From an uncultured Collinsella sp. (GTDB lineage: Bacteria > Actinomycetota > Coriobacteriia > Coriobacteriales > Coriobacteriaceae): a DNA stretch of 24,930 bases. The stretch is taken from the NCBI GenBank assembly GCA_900542965.1, contig UQPY01000033.1, positions 1 to 24,930 on the forward strand, in the 5' to 3' direction. This document shows, piece by piece, positions 7,346 to 15,116 of this stretch. A program made the position numbers and the translations under genes. Position 1 is the stretch's first letter; every line of letters begins with the position of its first letter. The notes beneath the pieces are model-generated. The model was not told where the DNA came from. It was given only the letters and a program-made list of their open reading frames with translations, and did no database searches.

Positions 7346-7708
7346 ACCCGCTCCGATCTTCGCAGGAGCCAATAGAATGTGCACCAGAAAATGCCCTGGT
7401 AGCGACAGATATTAGTTTAGCGAGATCGATGCGGGGGCAAAGATAAATCGCGTGAGTAATGTCGACAATTAGGTGTAAATCGTTTTGCCAGTCGGTGAAA
7501 GGAGGAATGCAGGGTTATGCGTTAAGACGCGCTATCTTTGACACTCACGTTGCATATAGCTTCTGGGAATCTACTACCCGTTCCAGTTTGCTTCACCTTC
7601 CGCTCGCATCAGAGCGCGCCAAAGCTCACTGAGTCGCTAACTCGCTGTAATTAGCGAAGACGATCCCCCCTCTATCCTGGATAAGACATGTAAAACCGAT
7701 TTTATTAT
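7346..7708. other. intergenic region downstream of the polysaccharide operon
   Basis: 363 bp with no supported gene separate the last operon gene from the LPKTA gene, both on the minus strand. A 7-bp inverted repeat (TCGCTAA 7634-7640, TTAGCGA 7651-7657) and an AT-rich AAAACCGATTTT near 7692-7703 are present, but neither makes a clear terminator. The promoter of the LPKTA gene must lie here; I see no strong -35/-10 pair. Confidence 0.5.
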
Positions 7709-8218
7709 TCAGACCCTGTTGTTTATATATTCGTCTGTTGCCCCATCTCGAGAAATGATTTTGCATGGGTGCCCAATCACAATCGAATGGCTTGGTACGT
7801 CGCAGTTAACATAAGTGTTCGGTGCAACGAGAACGTCGTTGCCTAAACGAACGCCACCAACAATAGTTGAGTTGACACCAAGCCAAACGCAATCGCCAAG
7901 AACAGGCGCACCTTTTCGTTTGCCGCGGTTTTCCCGACCAATTGTCACACCTTTGTGCATATTGCAGTTGCGACCGATAACGGCATTCGGGTTTACCGTA
8001 ATGCCAAAAGCGTGACCCAGATACAAGCCTTCGCCAATCGAGGTGGCAGGCGCGATCTCGAGACCATATTTGCAAGCCATCCTCTTTCGAAAAAGATGCC
8101 ATAAAGGATTGTGCGAATTCTGGCACTTTCGAAGTAGCCAAACAAACCTCAAAGCATGGTTTGAGAGAATAGACCCCCCCCCAAAGCGAATACGGTCACT
8201 GCTGTATACATTCGACAT
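7709..8218 (-). CDS. left-handed beta-helix O-acetyltransferase (serine acetyltransferase-like)
   Basis: A 169-residue protein, last gene of the polysaccharide operon. Hexapeptide repeats run from about residue 60 (IGEGLYLGHAFGITVNPNAVIG, each turn I/V-G-x-x) to IVGGVRLGNDVLVAPNTYV and end with VIGHPCKII. The putative catalytic His is in LGHAFG. Such enzymes transfer acetyl groups from acetyl-CoA to sugars and commonly decorate capsule units. ATG at 8218 lies 13 bp after the epimerase stop; the upstream in-frame extension is inside that gene. A run of nine G on the coding strand (8174-8182) encodes GGG at about residues 13-15, so slippage would switch the gene off. The family resembles CysE, but context points to polysaccharide modification. 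Confidence 0.82.
   Translation of the reverse strand: MSNVYSSDRIRFGGGSILSNHALRFVWLLRKCQNSHNPLWHLFRKRMACKYGLEIAPATSIGEGLYLGHAFGITVNPNAVIGRNCNMHKGVTIGRENRGKRKGAPVLGDCVWLGVNSTIVGGVRLGNDVLVAPNTYVNCDVPSHSIVIGHPCKIISRDGATDEYINNRV
8174..8182 (-). repeat. G9 homopolymer inside the acetyltransferase gene
   Basis: Nine consecutive C on the plus strand, G on the coding strand, within the first 15 codons. The frame is currently open (ON). Tracts of this length are classic sites of slipped-strand phase variation. Confidence 0.9.
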
Positions 8219-8231
8219 TGCTATCACCCAG

Positions 8232-9272
8232 CTAATTCCCGTAGAACTCGCGATACCACTTCGCGAATTCACGAAGACCGTCCTCGAGCGGCGTTGCGGG
8301 TTTGTAACCAAAATCGCGCTCAAAGGCGCCAGTATCCGCATAGGTTACAGGCACGTCACCAGGCTGCATAGGAACGAGCTGCTTATGCGCCTCGAAATCG
8401 TAATCGGCGGGGAGCACGCCCTCCTCAACCAGCACACGCTGCAGGGTGTCCACGAAGTCCAGCAGGTTCTCGGGATTCGAATTGCCGATGTTATACACGC
8501 GATGAGCGGCAATTGGCAAACCATCAGCACCGATCTTGACCTCAGGAGCGCAGTCCATGACCCTGCGCACGCCCTCCACAATATCGTCCACGTACGTAAA
8601 GTCGCGCTTACAATCGCCCATGTTGAAAATCTTAATCGTATCGCCACGACGCAACTTCTCGGTGAAGCCGAAGTACGCCATGTCGGGCCTTCCCATGGGC
8701 CCGTACACCGTAAAGAAGCGCAGACCCGTGGCCGGGATGGAGTAGAGCTTGGAGTAGGCCGCGGCCATAAGTTCATTGCTCTTCTTGGTGGCAGCATACA
8801 AACTCACGGGGGAGTCTACGCGGTCCTCCTCGCTGAAGGGAACCTTCTCGTTGCCGCCATAAACCGAACTCGAACTCGCGTACACCAGGTGCTTCACCGG
8901 GTGATGACGGCATCCTTCCAAAATGTTAAAGAATCCAATCAGGTTCGAGTCGATGTAAGCCCTCGGGTTCTCAATGGAATACCGCACACCCGCCTGGGCG
9001 GCCAAGTTCACCACAACGTCGAAGCCGTTCTCAGCGAACAGGCGCTCTATCAACGCGGCATCGCACAGGTCGCCGCGCACGAAGGCGAAACGCCCCGCCT
9101 TGTCCACCTCCGCCAGCATTCGCAGGCGAGCCTCCTTGATGCCAGGGTCGTAGTAGCTGTTCACGTTGTCCAGACCGATGATCGCGTCGTCGGTGGTTTC
9201 GAGCAGCCGCTTCACCAGAAACGCCCCGATGAAGCCGGCGGCGCCAGTGACGAGGACTTTTCTATCCTGCAT
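8232..9272 (-). CDS. UDP-glucuronate 4-epimerase-like SDR enzyme
   Basis: A 346-residue extended short-chain dehydrogenase/reductase that would convert UDP-glucuronate to UDP-galacturonate. The NAD-binding loop GAAGFIG is at 10-16 and the catalytic Tyr-x3-Lys pair is Y159 and K163 (YAATKK). SSSSVYGG just before it and LRFFTVYGPMGRPDMA after it are typical of UDP-uronate epimerases rather than UDP-glucose 4-epimerase. The operon also encodes UDP-glucose 6-dehydrogenase, which supplies the substrate. ATG at 9272 has a G-rich site (GTGGGG) upstream. The sub-specificity (glucuronate rather than another UDP-sugar) is inference from motif and context; SDR family membership is certain. Confidence 0.87.
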   Translation of the reverse strand: MQDRKVLVTGAAGFIGAFLVKRLLETTDDAIIGLDNVNSYYDPGIKEARLRMLAEVDKAGRFAFVRGDLCDAALIERLFAENGFDVVVNLAAQAGVRYSIENPRAYIDSNLIGFFNILEGCRHHPVKHLVYASSSSVYGGNEKVPFSEEDRVDSPVSLYAATKKSNELMAAAYSKLYSIPATGLRFFTVYGPMGRPDMAYFGFTEKLRRGDTIKIFNMGDCKRDFTYVDDIVEGVRRVMDCAPEVKIGADGLPIAAHRVYNIGNSNPENLLDFVDTLQRVLVEEGVLPADYDFEAHKQLVPMQPGDVPVTYADTGAFERDFGYKPATPLEDGLREFAKWYREFYGN

Positions 9273-9338
9273 ATATACCCCACTCTTTCGTTTTAAGGAA
9301 GTCCTGAGATGGAACTCCCAACAAGTTAATTACAGACC

Positions 9339-10805
9339 TCAAAACGTTTTAAAGCCGCCGCCCTTGACCAGCTTCAGCAGCACCCTCCTACTCTTGGGCA
9401 AAGCAAAGCAAATCGCGAAATAGACAACGACGCACCCTACAATGTCCAACCCGACGCCAAGCCAGTTGCTAGATGCGAGTCCATACGTCACCCATGCAAA
9501 TGCGCACATCATCGATGTGCAGAAAATGGGCTCCTTGAGCGACAGCATAGTGCGCCCAAACGAAAGGCCAACCACGAAATATGTGACCACTTGGTTGATA
9601 GCAATCAAAAGGATTCTCAATCCCGCATCAGCCCACACGACGGCATCGAACCCTTGCATAGCCGCCACGGTCATAAGCGGCGTCATCAACACGAGGTACA
9701 TCACCTGCACAAGCGTAGACACGCGCGGTTTACCAAGAGAGCGATACATCTCGCTGCTGTAGTATGAGAGCAGCACCATCGGCCCCTGCACCAGCCCATA
9801 CAACCCGAACATGAGCGTCGCCTCGCCCCACTGATCGCCGAGCAACAGGGCCACCAAAGGCTCGCGGAATACGAAGATACCCGCAGACAACGGCAACAGG
9901 AACAATGCCACCATGAACTGGAAGCGTCGCAGATAAGCAACGTATTCTTCCCGATCAAACTGAAGGCGCGAAAGTGACGAGAACAAGATGGGCGTCGTAG
10001 CGTTCGTGATAATCCCGAAGCACCCGCTCACAAAGGTGACTGGCGTCTTGTAATATCCCAACTCAGCCGCACCCAGGAAATGCCCCACGATAAAGGTGCC
10101 CGCCCAAGAGGAAAGCCATATGGTGAACGACTCCAAAAGCGTCCATCCGCTGAATGAGAACATAGCCTTCAGCATGTTGAAGGAGTAGAAAAAACGCGGC
10201 TTCCACTCAGACAGCAGAGTCAGCCCCACTGCATTTACAATATTCGCCGCCAAAGTGCCAACGATAAGCGACCAGTAACCAAATCCCATAAACGCCAGTA
10301 CAAGCGTCGAGCCGAAGTTAAGTAAGGTCGACGTCAGTCTCACCGGCATAAGCGACTTGAAATCGAGATTACGGTGGAACAACGCCATCTGAATGCTCGA
10401 AAACGACGTCAACGGGAGAGAGAGGCAGGCCACGGCCAAGGGAAAGCCCAGCGACGGATTGCCCACGAAGGTGGCCACCGGATCGTTGAATATGGCAATG
10501 AGACACCACAGGACCACCGATATGCCGAAGTTCGTCCAAAAGGCCACGTTAGCGTTGGCATGCAGGTCTTTTTTGTCTCGGAAGCTGTGTTGCACCAGGT
10601 ACTTCTGGAACCCGGCGTCCGCGAACATGTCGGCAAAGCTCACTACCATGGTGACGGTCGCCACCATGCCAAACGCCTCTGGCGCCAGCAGCCTCGCTAA
10701 GACGAGCTGCGAGATAGGCGAGATGATTTTGGCGATAATCTCGGTTGCCAGAGACCACTTTGCCGCGCTTGCCGACCTCGCCCGGAGGTCTTTTGTGTCG
10801 GACAT
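9339..10805 (-). CDS. Wzx-type polysaccharide flippase (MOP superfamily)
   Basis: A 488-residue polytopic membrane protein with about 12-14 hydrophobic helices. It opens with the family's usual WSLATEIIAKIISPISQLVLARLL helix region and LAPEAFGMVATVTMVVSFADMFADAGF. Members flip undecaprenyl-linked oligosaccharide units across the cytoplasmic membrane. ATG at 10805 follows GGAGG by 6 bases. It sits between the TupA-like gene and the UDP-glucuronate epimerase, and pairs functionally with the EpsG-like polymerase at 11981. Substrate cannot be read from sequence. Residues 1-16 are polar and cytoplasmic. Confidence 0.9.
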   Translation of the reverse strand: MSDTKDLRARSASAAKWSLATEIIAKIISPISQLVLARLLAPEAFGMVATVTMVVSFADMFADAGFQKYLVQHSFRDKKDLHANANVAFWTNFGISVVLWCLIAIFNDPVATFVGNPSLGFPLAVACLSLPLTSFSSIQMALFHRNLDFKSLMPVRLTSTLLNFGSTLVLAFMGFGYWSLIVGTLAANIVNAVGLTLLSEWKPRFFYSFNMLKAMFSFSGWTLLESFTIWLSSWAGTFIVGHFLGAAELGYYKTPVTFVSGCFGIITNATTPILFSSLSRLQFDREEYVAYLRRFQFMVALFLLPLSAGIFVFREPLVALLLGDQWGEATLMFGLYGLVQGPMVLLSYYSSEMYRSLGKPRVSTLVQVMYLVLMTPLMTVAAMQGFDAVVWADAGLRILLIAINQVVTYFVVGLSFGRTMLSLKEPIFCTSMMCAFAWVTYGLASSNWLGVGLDIVGCVVVYFAICFALPKSRRVLLKLVKGGGFKTF

Positions 10806-10889
10806 ACTAAACCTCCATGAAGAAACGCCGGAGCGCGCTTACTGGCTGATTATCCATGCGCACGCACTGAATGCAGCTTTCGTTTGCCA

Positions 10890-11837
10890 TCATTCCTCGT
10901 TTTCACGTTGGGGCAAAGAAACCATTTGCCCCAACGTCCTCTCCGCCTCAGCGGGGCTGAAAGGCGTAAACCCGCCCCACGGGTAGAAAGTCAGCTCGCC
11001 GACGAGAACGCGCCCCTTGCAGATGAAGAGGTCGACCCTCAAGAAAGGTACACCGTCACTCAGTTTCCTTGATAGCTCGAGCATCTCGCTGAGCTGCTCC
11101 GGGGCAGGGATCGTCTCTTCGGAACTCGCGTATCCCATCGCCAAAGGCAGCAGATTCCACTCAGTGTCGTAGAAATCGTTGTACCTCTTCTCAGAATCGT
11201 TCTTGTCCCCGTGGCAATAAGAAATCAGCCGGGGTTCCCCGTCAAAGCAGAAGAAGTCGAACTCGTCGATGCCTTCCCAGTTATCGTCTTCATCACGGGC
11301 ATTATCGCCCTCGCTCTCCAAGAACTCCTCGGCGAACACGACGGGCTTCACGTTCTTGTAAGGCCATTCCCTGCACCCGTAAAAATAATTCTGCTTCAAA
11401 TGACCCCGAAAAAAGTCCTTGGCACTGTTGAGATCGAAGTGTCCCTTGTCAGTGCAGATGAGCACGCCGCCGCAGTCGTGGTTCGTTTTGAGTACGAACT
11501 TCTCCGGTAGCCCACTCACATCGATGTCATCAGCGGAATTCCAGGCGCCCAACGTCTTGACCACGTGCTCGGAGCCCACACGCGAGGCAATGAGGTCCTT
11601 AGCGCGGTACTTGTCGACCATGGTCGTGTACGCAGGGTTGTGATCGTTAAGCTTCAGCCACTGCATCTTCTCAGTGAAGGTCACCGGCGAGTCTATGCTA
11701 GGCCACATGCCCAACTTGGCGCGATGCATCAATCGAAGGTGCGTCCTGTCGGAAACCCATCTCGTTAGACCCTTCGACGTAAAGGCACAGTAGGCCATCC
11801 ACGGGTCACTTAGGTATTTTTTAATTTTGCTTTCCAT
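10890..11837 (-). CDS. TupA-like ATP-grasp protein
   Basis: A 315-residue protein of the TupA-like ATP-grasp family, named after a Bacillus teichuronopeptide gene and frequent in capsule loci. The ATP-binding signature is KFVLKTNHDCGGVLICTD, followed by VVFAEEFLES and a metal-binding acidic segment ending VGELTFYPWGGFTPFSP. The front end (SDPWMAYCAFTSKG, KLGMWPSIDSPVTFTEKMQWLKL) is also typical. The family is thought to ligate amino-acid or similar groups to polysaccharide, but its reaction is poorly proven. ATG at 11837 is preferred (AAGGA 9 bases before); an in-frame ATG at 11870 would add 11 residues. Acceptor and donor are unknown. Confidence 0.83.
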   Translation of the reverse strand: MESKIKKYLSDPWMAYCAFTSKGLTRWVSDRTHLRLMHRAKLGMWPSIDSPVTFTEKMQWLKLNDHNPAYTTMVDKYRAKDLIASRVGSEHVVKTLGAWNSADDIDVSGLPEKFVLKTNHDCGGVLICTDKGHFDLNSAKDFFRGHLKQNYFYGCREWPYKNVKPVVFAEEFLESEGDNARDEDDNWEGIDEFDFFCFDGEPRLISYCHGDKNDSEKRYNDFYDTEWNLLPLAMGYASSEETIPAPEQLSEMLELSRKLSDGVPFLRVDLFICKGRVLVGELTFYPWGGFTPFSPAEAERTLGQMVSLPQRENEE

Positions 11838-11956
11838 ATATACAATTTCCTTAAGTCCGAGCTTAAACAAAGCGTTTTACTTTTTAATTCTCTGCGCTAC
11901 ACATGGAACAAGCCCTGGGCGTATGCAAACCACCAACGTAGACTTTGCTCGTATAT

Positions 11957-11975
11957 GCCCGAAACGGTTTCGGGC
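11957..11975. repeat. intercistronic hairpin after the polymerase gene
   Basis: GCCCGAAAC and GTTTCGGGC form a perfect 9-bp inverted repeat around one base, 6 bp past the polymerase stop. There is no T-run, so it looks like an mRNA-stabilising or weak pausing hairpin within the operon rather than a full terminator. Confidence 0.6.
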
Positions 11976-11980
11976 ACTAT

Positions 11981-13069
11981 TTACCCCATCCAGACGAACG
12001 AATAAGACTCGATACCAAGCCCGGTATGAAGCAGATAGGCATAAAAGGCGTAGAAAAGGAACCAGACAACTAGAAAACAGCCAAGACAAAAACGGGCTTT
12101 TATTTTCCGAGCGTCCTTCACGAAGCCTCCGAAAATCACGGGGCCTAATACGGTGAAGTAATAGGCTATGCGGCCGGCGTTGGCAATCACATAAGAGGAC
12201 GCCGAAGCCAAAATGCCTAAAGCGTAAAACACGAGCGGCATCCGGTTGGCTTTGAGCCGCGACGTTCCGTCGCTCTCAACCGGGGCAACATTCGCAGTTT
12301 CGCGGCTGACGAAATATGCGATCGCGAGGACGGTCGCCTGCGCAAAAACCATCAACCCGATGCTCGATTCGTTCACGGAGTAACGCGCATACCGGTCGAC
12401 GAGCTTAGAGCCCGCATAAGCTGCCAGGAACAGCAGGGCAACCGATGCAAGCATCTTCGCGGCGAACTGCGATCGGCTCTTGCTTTTGTTGGAAAATAGG
12501 TAGTAGATGAGGAATAGGACCCCTATCAGGGCGGACGCGTGCAAAAGAGCGCCAACAGCCCACCAAGCGCAAAAAAGCAACGGCTTATTCTGTTCTAAAA
12601 ACCTGGTTGCGTAGAAAACCAGCGAGACTGCAATCATCTGGCACGTCAGACACATAGACAGCGGGAACACCGTTGCCGTATAGACGAACATCGCAAACGA
12701 GAGCGATGCCGTTCGTCTAAAATCCCAAAGCCTGAAAGCAAAAAAGGCGTTGGCGATCAGCGACTCGACGACGAGCAAGAACGAGTAATTGTTACAGATA
12801 TGGAGCACCGCACTTGTGAAGACACCGTACGGAACGCTGAACGTATGGTTCCACATCGTGGTCCCATACGCGTAGAAGTACTCGATTCCCTCTTTATAAC
12901 CCAGGGTATCCTGCCCAACCGCATACGACCTCAAGCCCCCGACGGCGGTAAGAAGAACCACGGCAGCGACCAGCCCAGCCTTACTCTTGCCGTTTTCCGA
13001 CATGCGCGCAAGCGCCGCTGAAAGCAAAACGACAAGAAAGTAGAAAAGCGATGTTTCGATAAAGTTCAT
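11981..13069 (-). CDS. EpsG-family polysaccharide polymerase (Wzy-like)
   Basis: A 362-residue integral membrane protein with about ten hydrophobic segments. It shows the EpsG-type signature after the second helix (GGLRSYAVGQDTLGYKEGIEYF; the Arg and the GxDTxxY box are the recognisable elements) and a later RIAYYFTVLGPVIFGGF stretch. Such proteins polymerise lipid-linked repeat units on the outer face of the membrane. Its ATG overlaps the stop of the preceding glycosyltransferase (13066-13069, ATGA), indicating translational coupling. A locus with one flippase and one such polymerase is a Wzx/Wzy-dependent system. Function is by family and context. Confidence 0.83.
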   Translation of the reverse strand: MNFIETSLFYFLVVLLSAALARMSENGKSKAGLVAAVVLLTAVGGLRSYAVGQDTLGYKEGIEYFYAYGTTMWNHTFSVPYGVFTSAVLHICNNYSFLLVVESLIANAFFAFRLWDFRRTASLSFAMFVYTATVFPLSMCLTCQMIAVSLVFYATRFLEQNKPLLFCAWWAVGALLHASALIGVLFLIYYLFSNKSKSRSQFAAKMLASVALLFLAAYAGSKLVDRYARYSVNESSIGLMVFAQATVLAIAYFVSRETANVAPVESDGTSRLKANRMPLVFYALGILASASSYVIANAGRIAYYFTVLGPVIFGGFVKDARKIKARFCLGCFLVVWFLFYAFYAYLLHTGLGIESYSFVWMG

Positions 13070-14169
13070 CCGAATACCAGCCTCACGAAACCGGGAAGCT
13101 CCGAATTGATTTCATAGCCCGAGCCTTTCAAATCCCTCGCACTGGCGCTTGACCCTATGCGATCCGCGGAGAGCGCGGCGTCGGCCCATTCGTCCAGAGC
13201 GTCGCCCAGACTTTTGTAAACGACGTTCTCGCAAATGCCAACCTCCCGCGTGATGGAGTCGCTAATCACGCAAGGGAGTCCGTTTGCCTGCGCCTCGACG
13301 ACGACGTTCGGCAGGCCTTCGTAGACAGAGGGGAAGATGAAGACGTCCATAGCCGAATAGAGACGGCGGACATCGCTCCTAACCCCGGCAAACACCACCC
13401 TATCGGTCAATCCGAGCTCGGCAACGCGCCTCTCAACGGCCGTGCGTGTCTCGCCTTTGCCGACGAGAATGAGGACGGCGTCTGGCCTTCTCCGGGCGAT
13501 TTCAGCAAAAACATCGACAAGGAAGAGGTGGTTCTTCTGCTCACTGAACCTCCCGACGTGCCCGACGACATAGGACTCGGCAGGAACGCCCAGTTCGCGC
13601 TTAACATCGTCCCGTGTCGAAGCGTCATAGGCGTAGTCCTCGAGGTTGAGCGCGTTCTTCATGAGATGGAAACGCGGCCCCGATACCCCCGCCTTGCCGA
13701 ACATGTAGACGCCCGCCTCGGTAGACGGGGCGGCGAAGTCGGTCGCCGCAACCCTGACAAGGGGCTTGAAAAGATTGTGCAGCAGGGTCTCCTTTTTGCT
13801 GTTCGAAACTGTACCCGTGTTGCTTGACCTGAATATGGTTCTGGACACGCCTCCGAATCTCATGGCGAGCAAATCAAGACAGGAAAGGCTGTGCTGAGAC
13901 GACCTGACAGCACAGCAATAACCGCCGTCCCGGGCTATCTGCATGAGCCGCTTGAACGAAGCGACCGGCCCGGCCTCGGTCTTCTTGACTGTGTGCACAA
14001 TTCTGCCGCCCATCGACTCGATTTCGGCGTCGTAAAAGCCCGGCACGTCGGACGACACACAGAAGTCGAGCTGATAGCACGACTTGTCCAAAGCCCGGTA
14101 ATACTTCATGAATACCGTCTCGGCCCCGCCGGTGTCCATCGAGGTCACGATATAGAGGGCCTTCTTCAT
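13066..14169 (-). CDS. GT4-family glycosyltransferase
   Basis: A 367-residue GT-B fold enzyme. The N-terminal Rossmann half begins ALYIVTSMDTGGAETVFMKYY (acceptor-side glycine loop GGAE). The C-terminal half starts VGHVGRFSEQKNHLFLVDVF and carries the nucleotide-sugar motif SVYEGLPNVVVEAQANGLP with the E-x7-E pair. It would add one sugar to the growing lipid-linked unit at the cytoplasmic face. It overlaps both neighbours by 4 bp, so it is translated as a coupled block with the C5-epimerase-like and polymerase genes. Donor and linkage cannot be read from sequence. Confidence 0.9.
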   Translation of the reverse strand: MKKALYIVTSMDTGGAETVFMKYYRALDKSCYQLDFCVSSDVPGFYDAEIESMGGRIVHTVKKTEAGPVASFKRLMQIARDGGYCCAVRSSQHSLSCLDLLAMRFGGVSRTIFRSSNTGTVSNSKKETLLHNLFKPLVRVAATDFAAPSTEAGVYMFGKAGVSGPRFHLMKNALNLEDYAYDASTRDDVKRELGVPAESYVVGHVGRFSEQKNHLFLVDVFAEIARRRPDAVLILVGKGETRTAVERRVAELGLTDRVVFAGVRSDVRRLYSAMDVFIFPSVYEGLPNVVVEAQANGLPCVISDSITREVGICENVVYKSLGDALDEWADAALSADRIGSSASARDLKGSGYEINSELPGFVRLVFG

Positions 14170-15116
14170 TGGACGATCACCGCATCGGATTTCTCGATCA
14201 GCTTCTGCAGCGCCTTTTTAGCAATCGCCTTCCTGCGGTTGGCCGGAGATTCCTGATAGCGCTCGTATACCTCGGCCTTCACCGCGAACCTTGCGTCGCC
14301 TGAAAGATCCGCCATTGCGCGGAGCTGCGCTATATGCAGATGATGGTAGGCGGGAGAGGCGATACGCTTTTCCATGTCGTAATAAGACCAGAAGCCGGCG
14401 TCGTAGTCATCCAAATGGCAAGCCAACGTCTCCGCAGAGTGCTTGAATGGCCCGGCGAAGCGCGCGTCGACCAACGATGCATCATAGAGACCGAAAAGGC
14501 TAAACACCCAACCGTTCATGACACTGCGCCTGGGGCGTTGAGGGTACTCCTCCAGGAACAGTTCTCCCCCGTCATGCGACGACACGCCGCCATTGTCCAT
14601 GTCGATAAGCATGTACTCGGCAGCTTTCAGCGCCGCAACTCTATAGCACTCGTCCCCGAAAGCCGCATGGGCCCTCAGCAGCATCGAGCACCCCTCGCCT
14701 TGGGCCATCGAGGAGACGGAGTACTTAGCGCTGCCTATCGGACCAAATGCGTCCCAAGAGCCGTCATCCCGCTGGGCGCCGATCGCCCAATCCGAGCATA
14801 CCCTTAGTGCGTCGAGAAAGCGCTCAACTTCATCCGACCTGAGAATGCTCAAGTCGTAACAGCCCAAACCGTATTGGAAAATGGCGATGGGGAAATGCAC
14901 CCGCGCCCCACCGGCGATGACGCTAACAGGGACACCGCCCTCGTCGAGCAGAGTACTGCCAGTGACCTTGCCGGTCAAATCGTTGTAGTACCCGGACAAC
15001 TGTCCGACATTATAGGCCCTGCCCAAGCTCTGCTCTACGGCCACAGCCGTCTTGCCAGTGAGCATTTTGCTCCACCTTTTGAGCATGGTCATCTTCTGCG
15101 CAATCTGGCCCATCAT
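14166..15116 (-). CDS. D-glucuronyl C5-epimerase C-terminal-domain protein
   Basis: A 316-residue protein resembling the C-terminal catalytic domain of glucuronyl C5-epimerases, which turn GlcA into IdoA within a polymer (as in heparan and dermatan). Matching text in order: YYNDLTGKV near 43-51, VHFPIAIFQYGLGCYDLS, DDGSWDAF, VSSMAQGEGCSMLLRAHA and EEYPQRPRRSVMNGWVFSLFGLYD, with a YHHLHIAQL close. The NGW..SLFGLYD box and preceding Tyr are where animal enzymes place catalytic tyrosines. No signal peptide or membrane helix is seen, so it would act inside the cell on lipid-linked units or before export. Neighbouring UDP-glucuronate genes support a GlcA substrate. Domain call firm; IdoA product inferred. 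Confidence 0.78.
   Translation of the reverse strand: MMGQIAQKMTMLKRWSKMLTGKTAVAVEQSLGRAYNVGQLSGYYNDLTGKVTGSTLLDEGGVPVSVIAGGARVHFPIAIFQYGLGCYDLSILRSDEVERFLDALRVCSDWAIGAQRDDGSWDAFGPIGSAKYSVSSMAQGEGCSMLLRAHAAFGDECYRVAALKAAEYMLIDMDNGGVSSHDGGELFLEEYPQRPRRSVMNGWVFSLFGLYDASLVDARFAGPFKHSAETLACHLDDYDAGFWSYYDMEKRIASPAYHHLHIAQLRAMADLSGDARFAVKAEVYERYQESPANRRKAIAKKALQKLIEKSDAVIVQ

Noticed and set aside
8043..9296. 417-residue plus-strand open frame opposite the UDP-glucuronate epimerase
   Set aside because: No family motif or ribosome site; the minus strand encodes a clear SDR enzyme.
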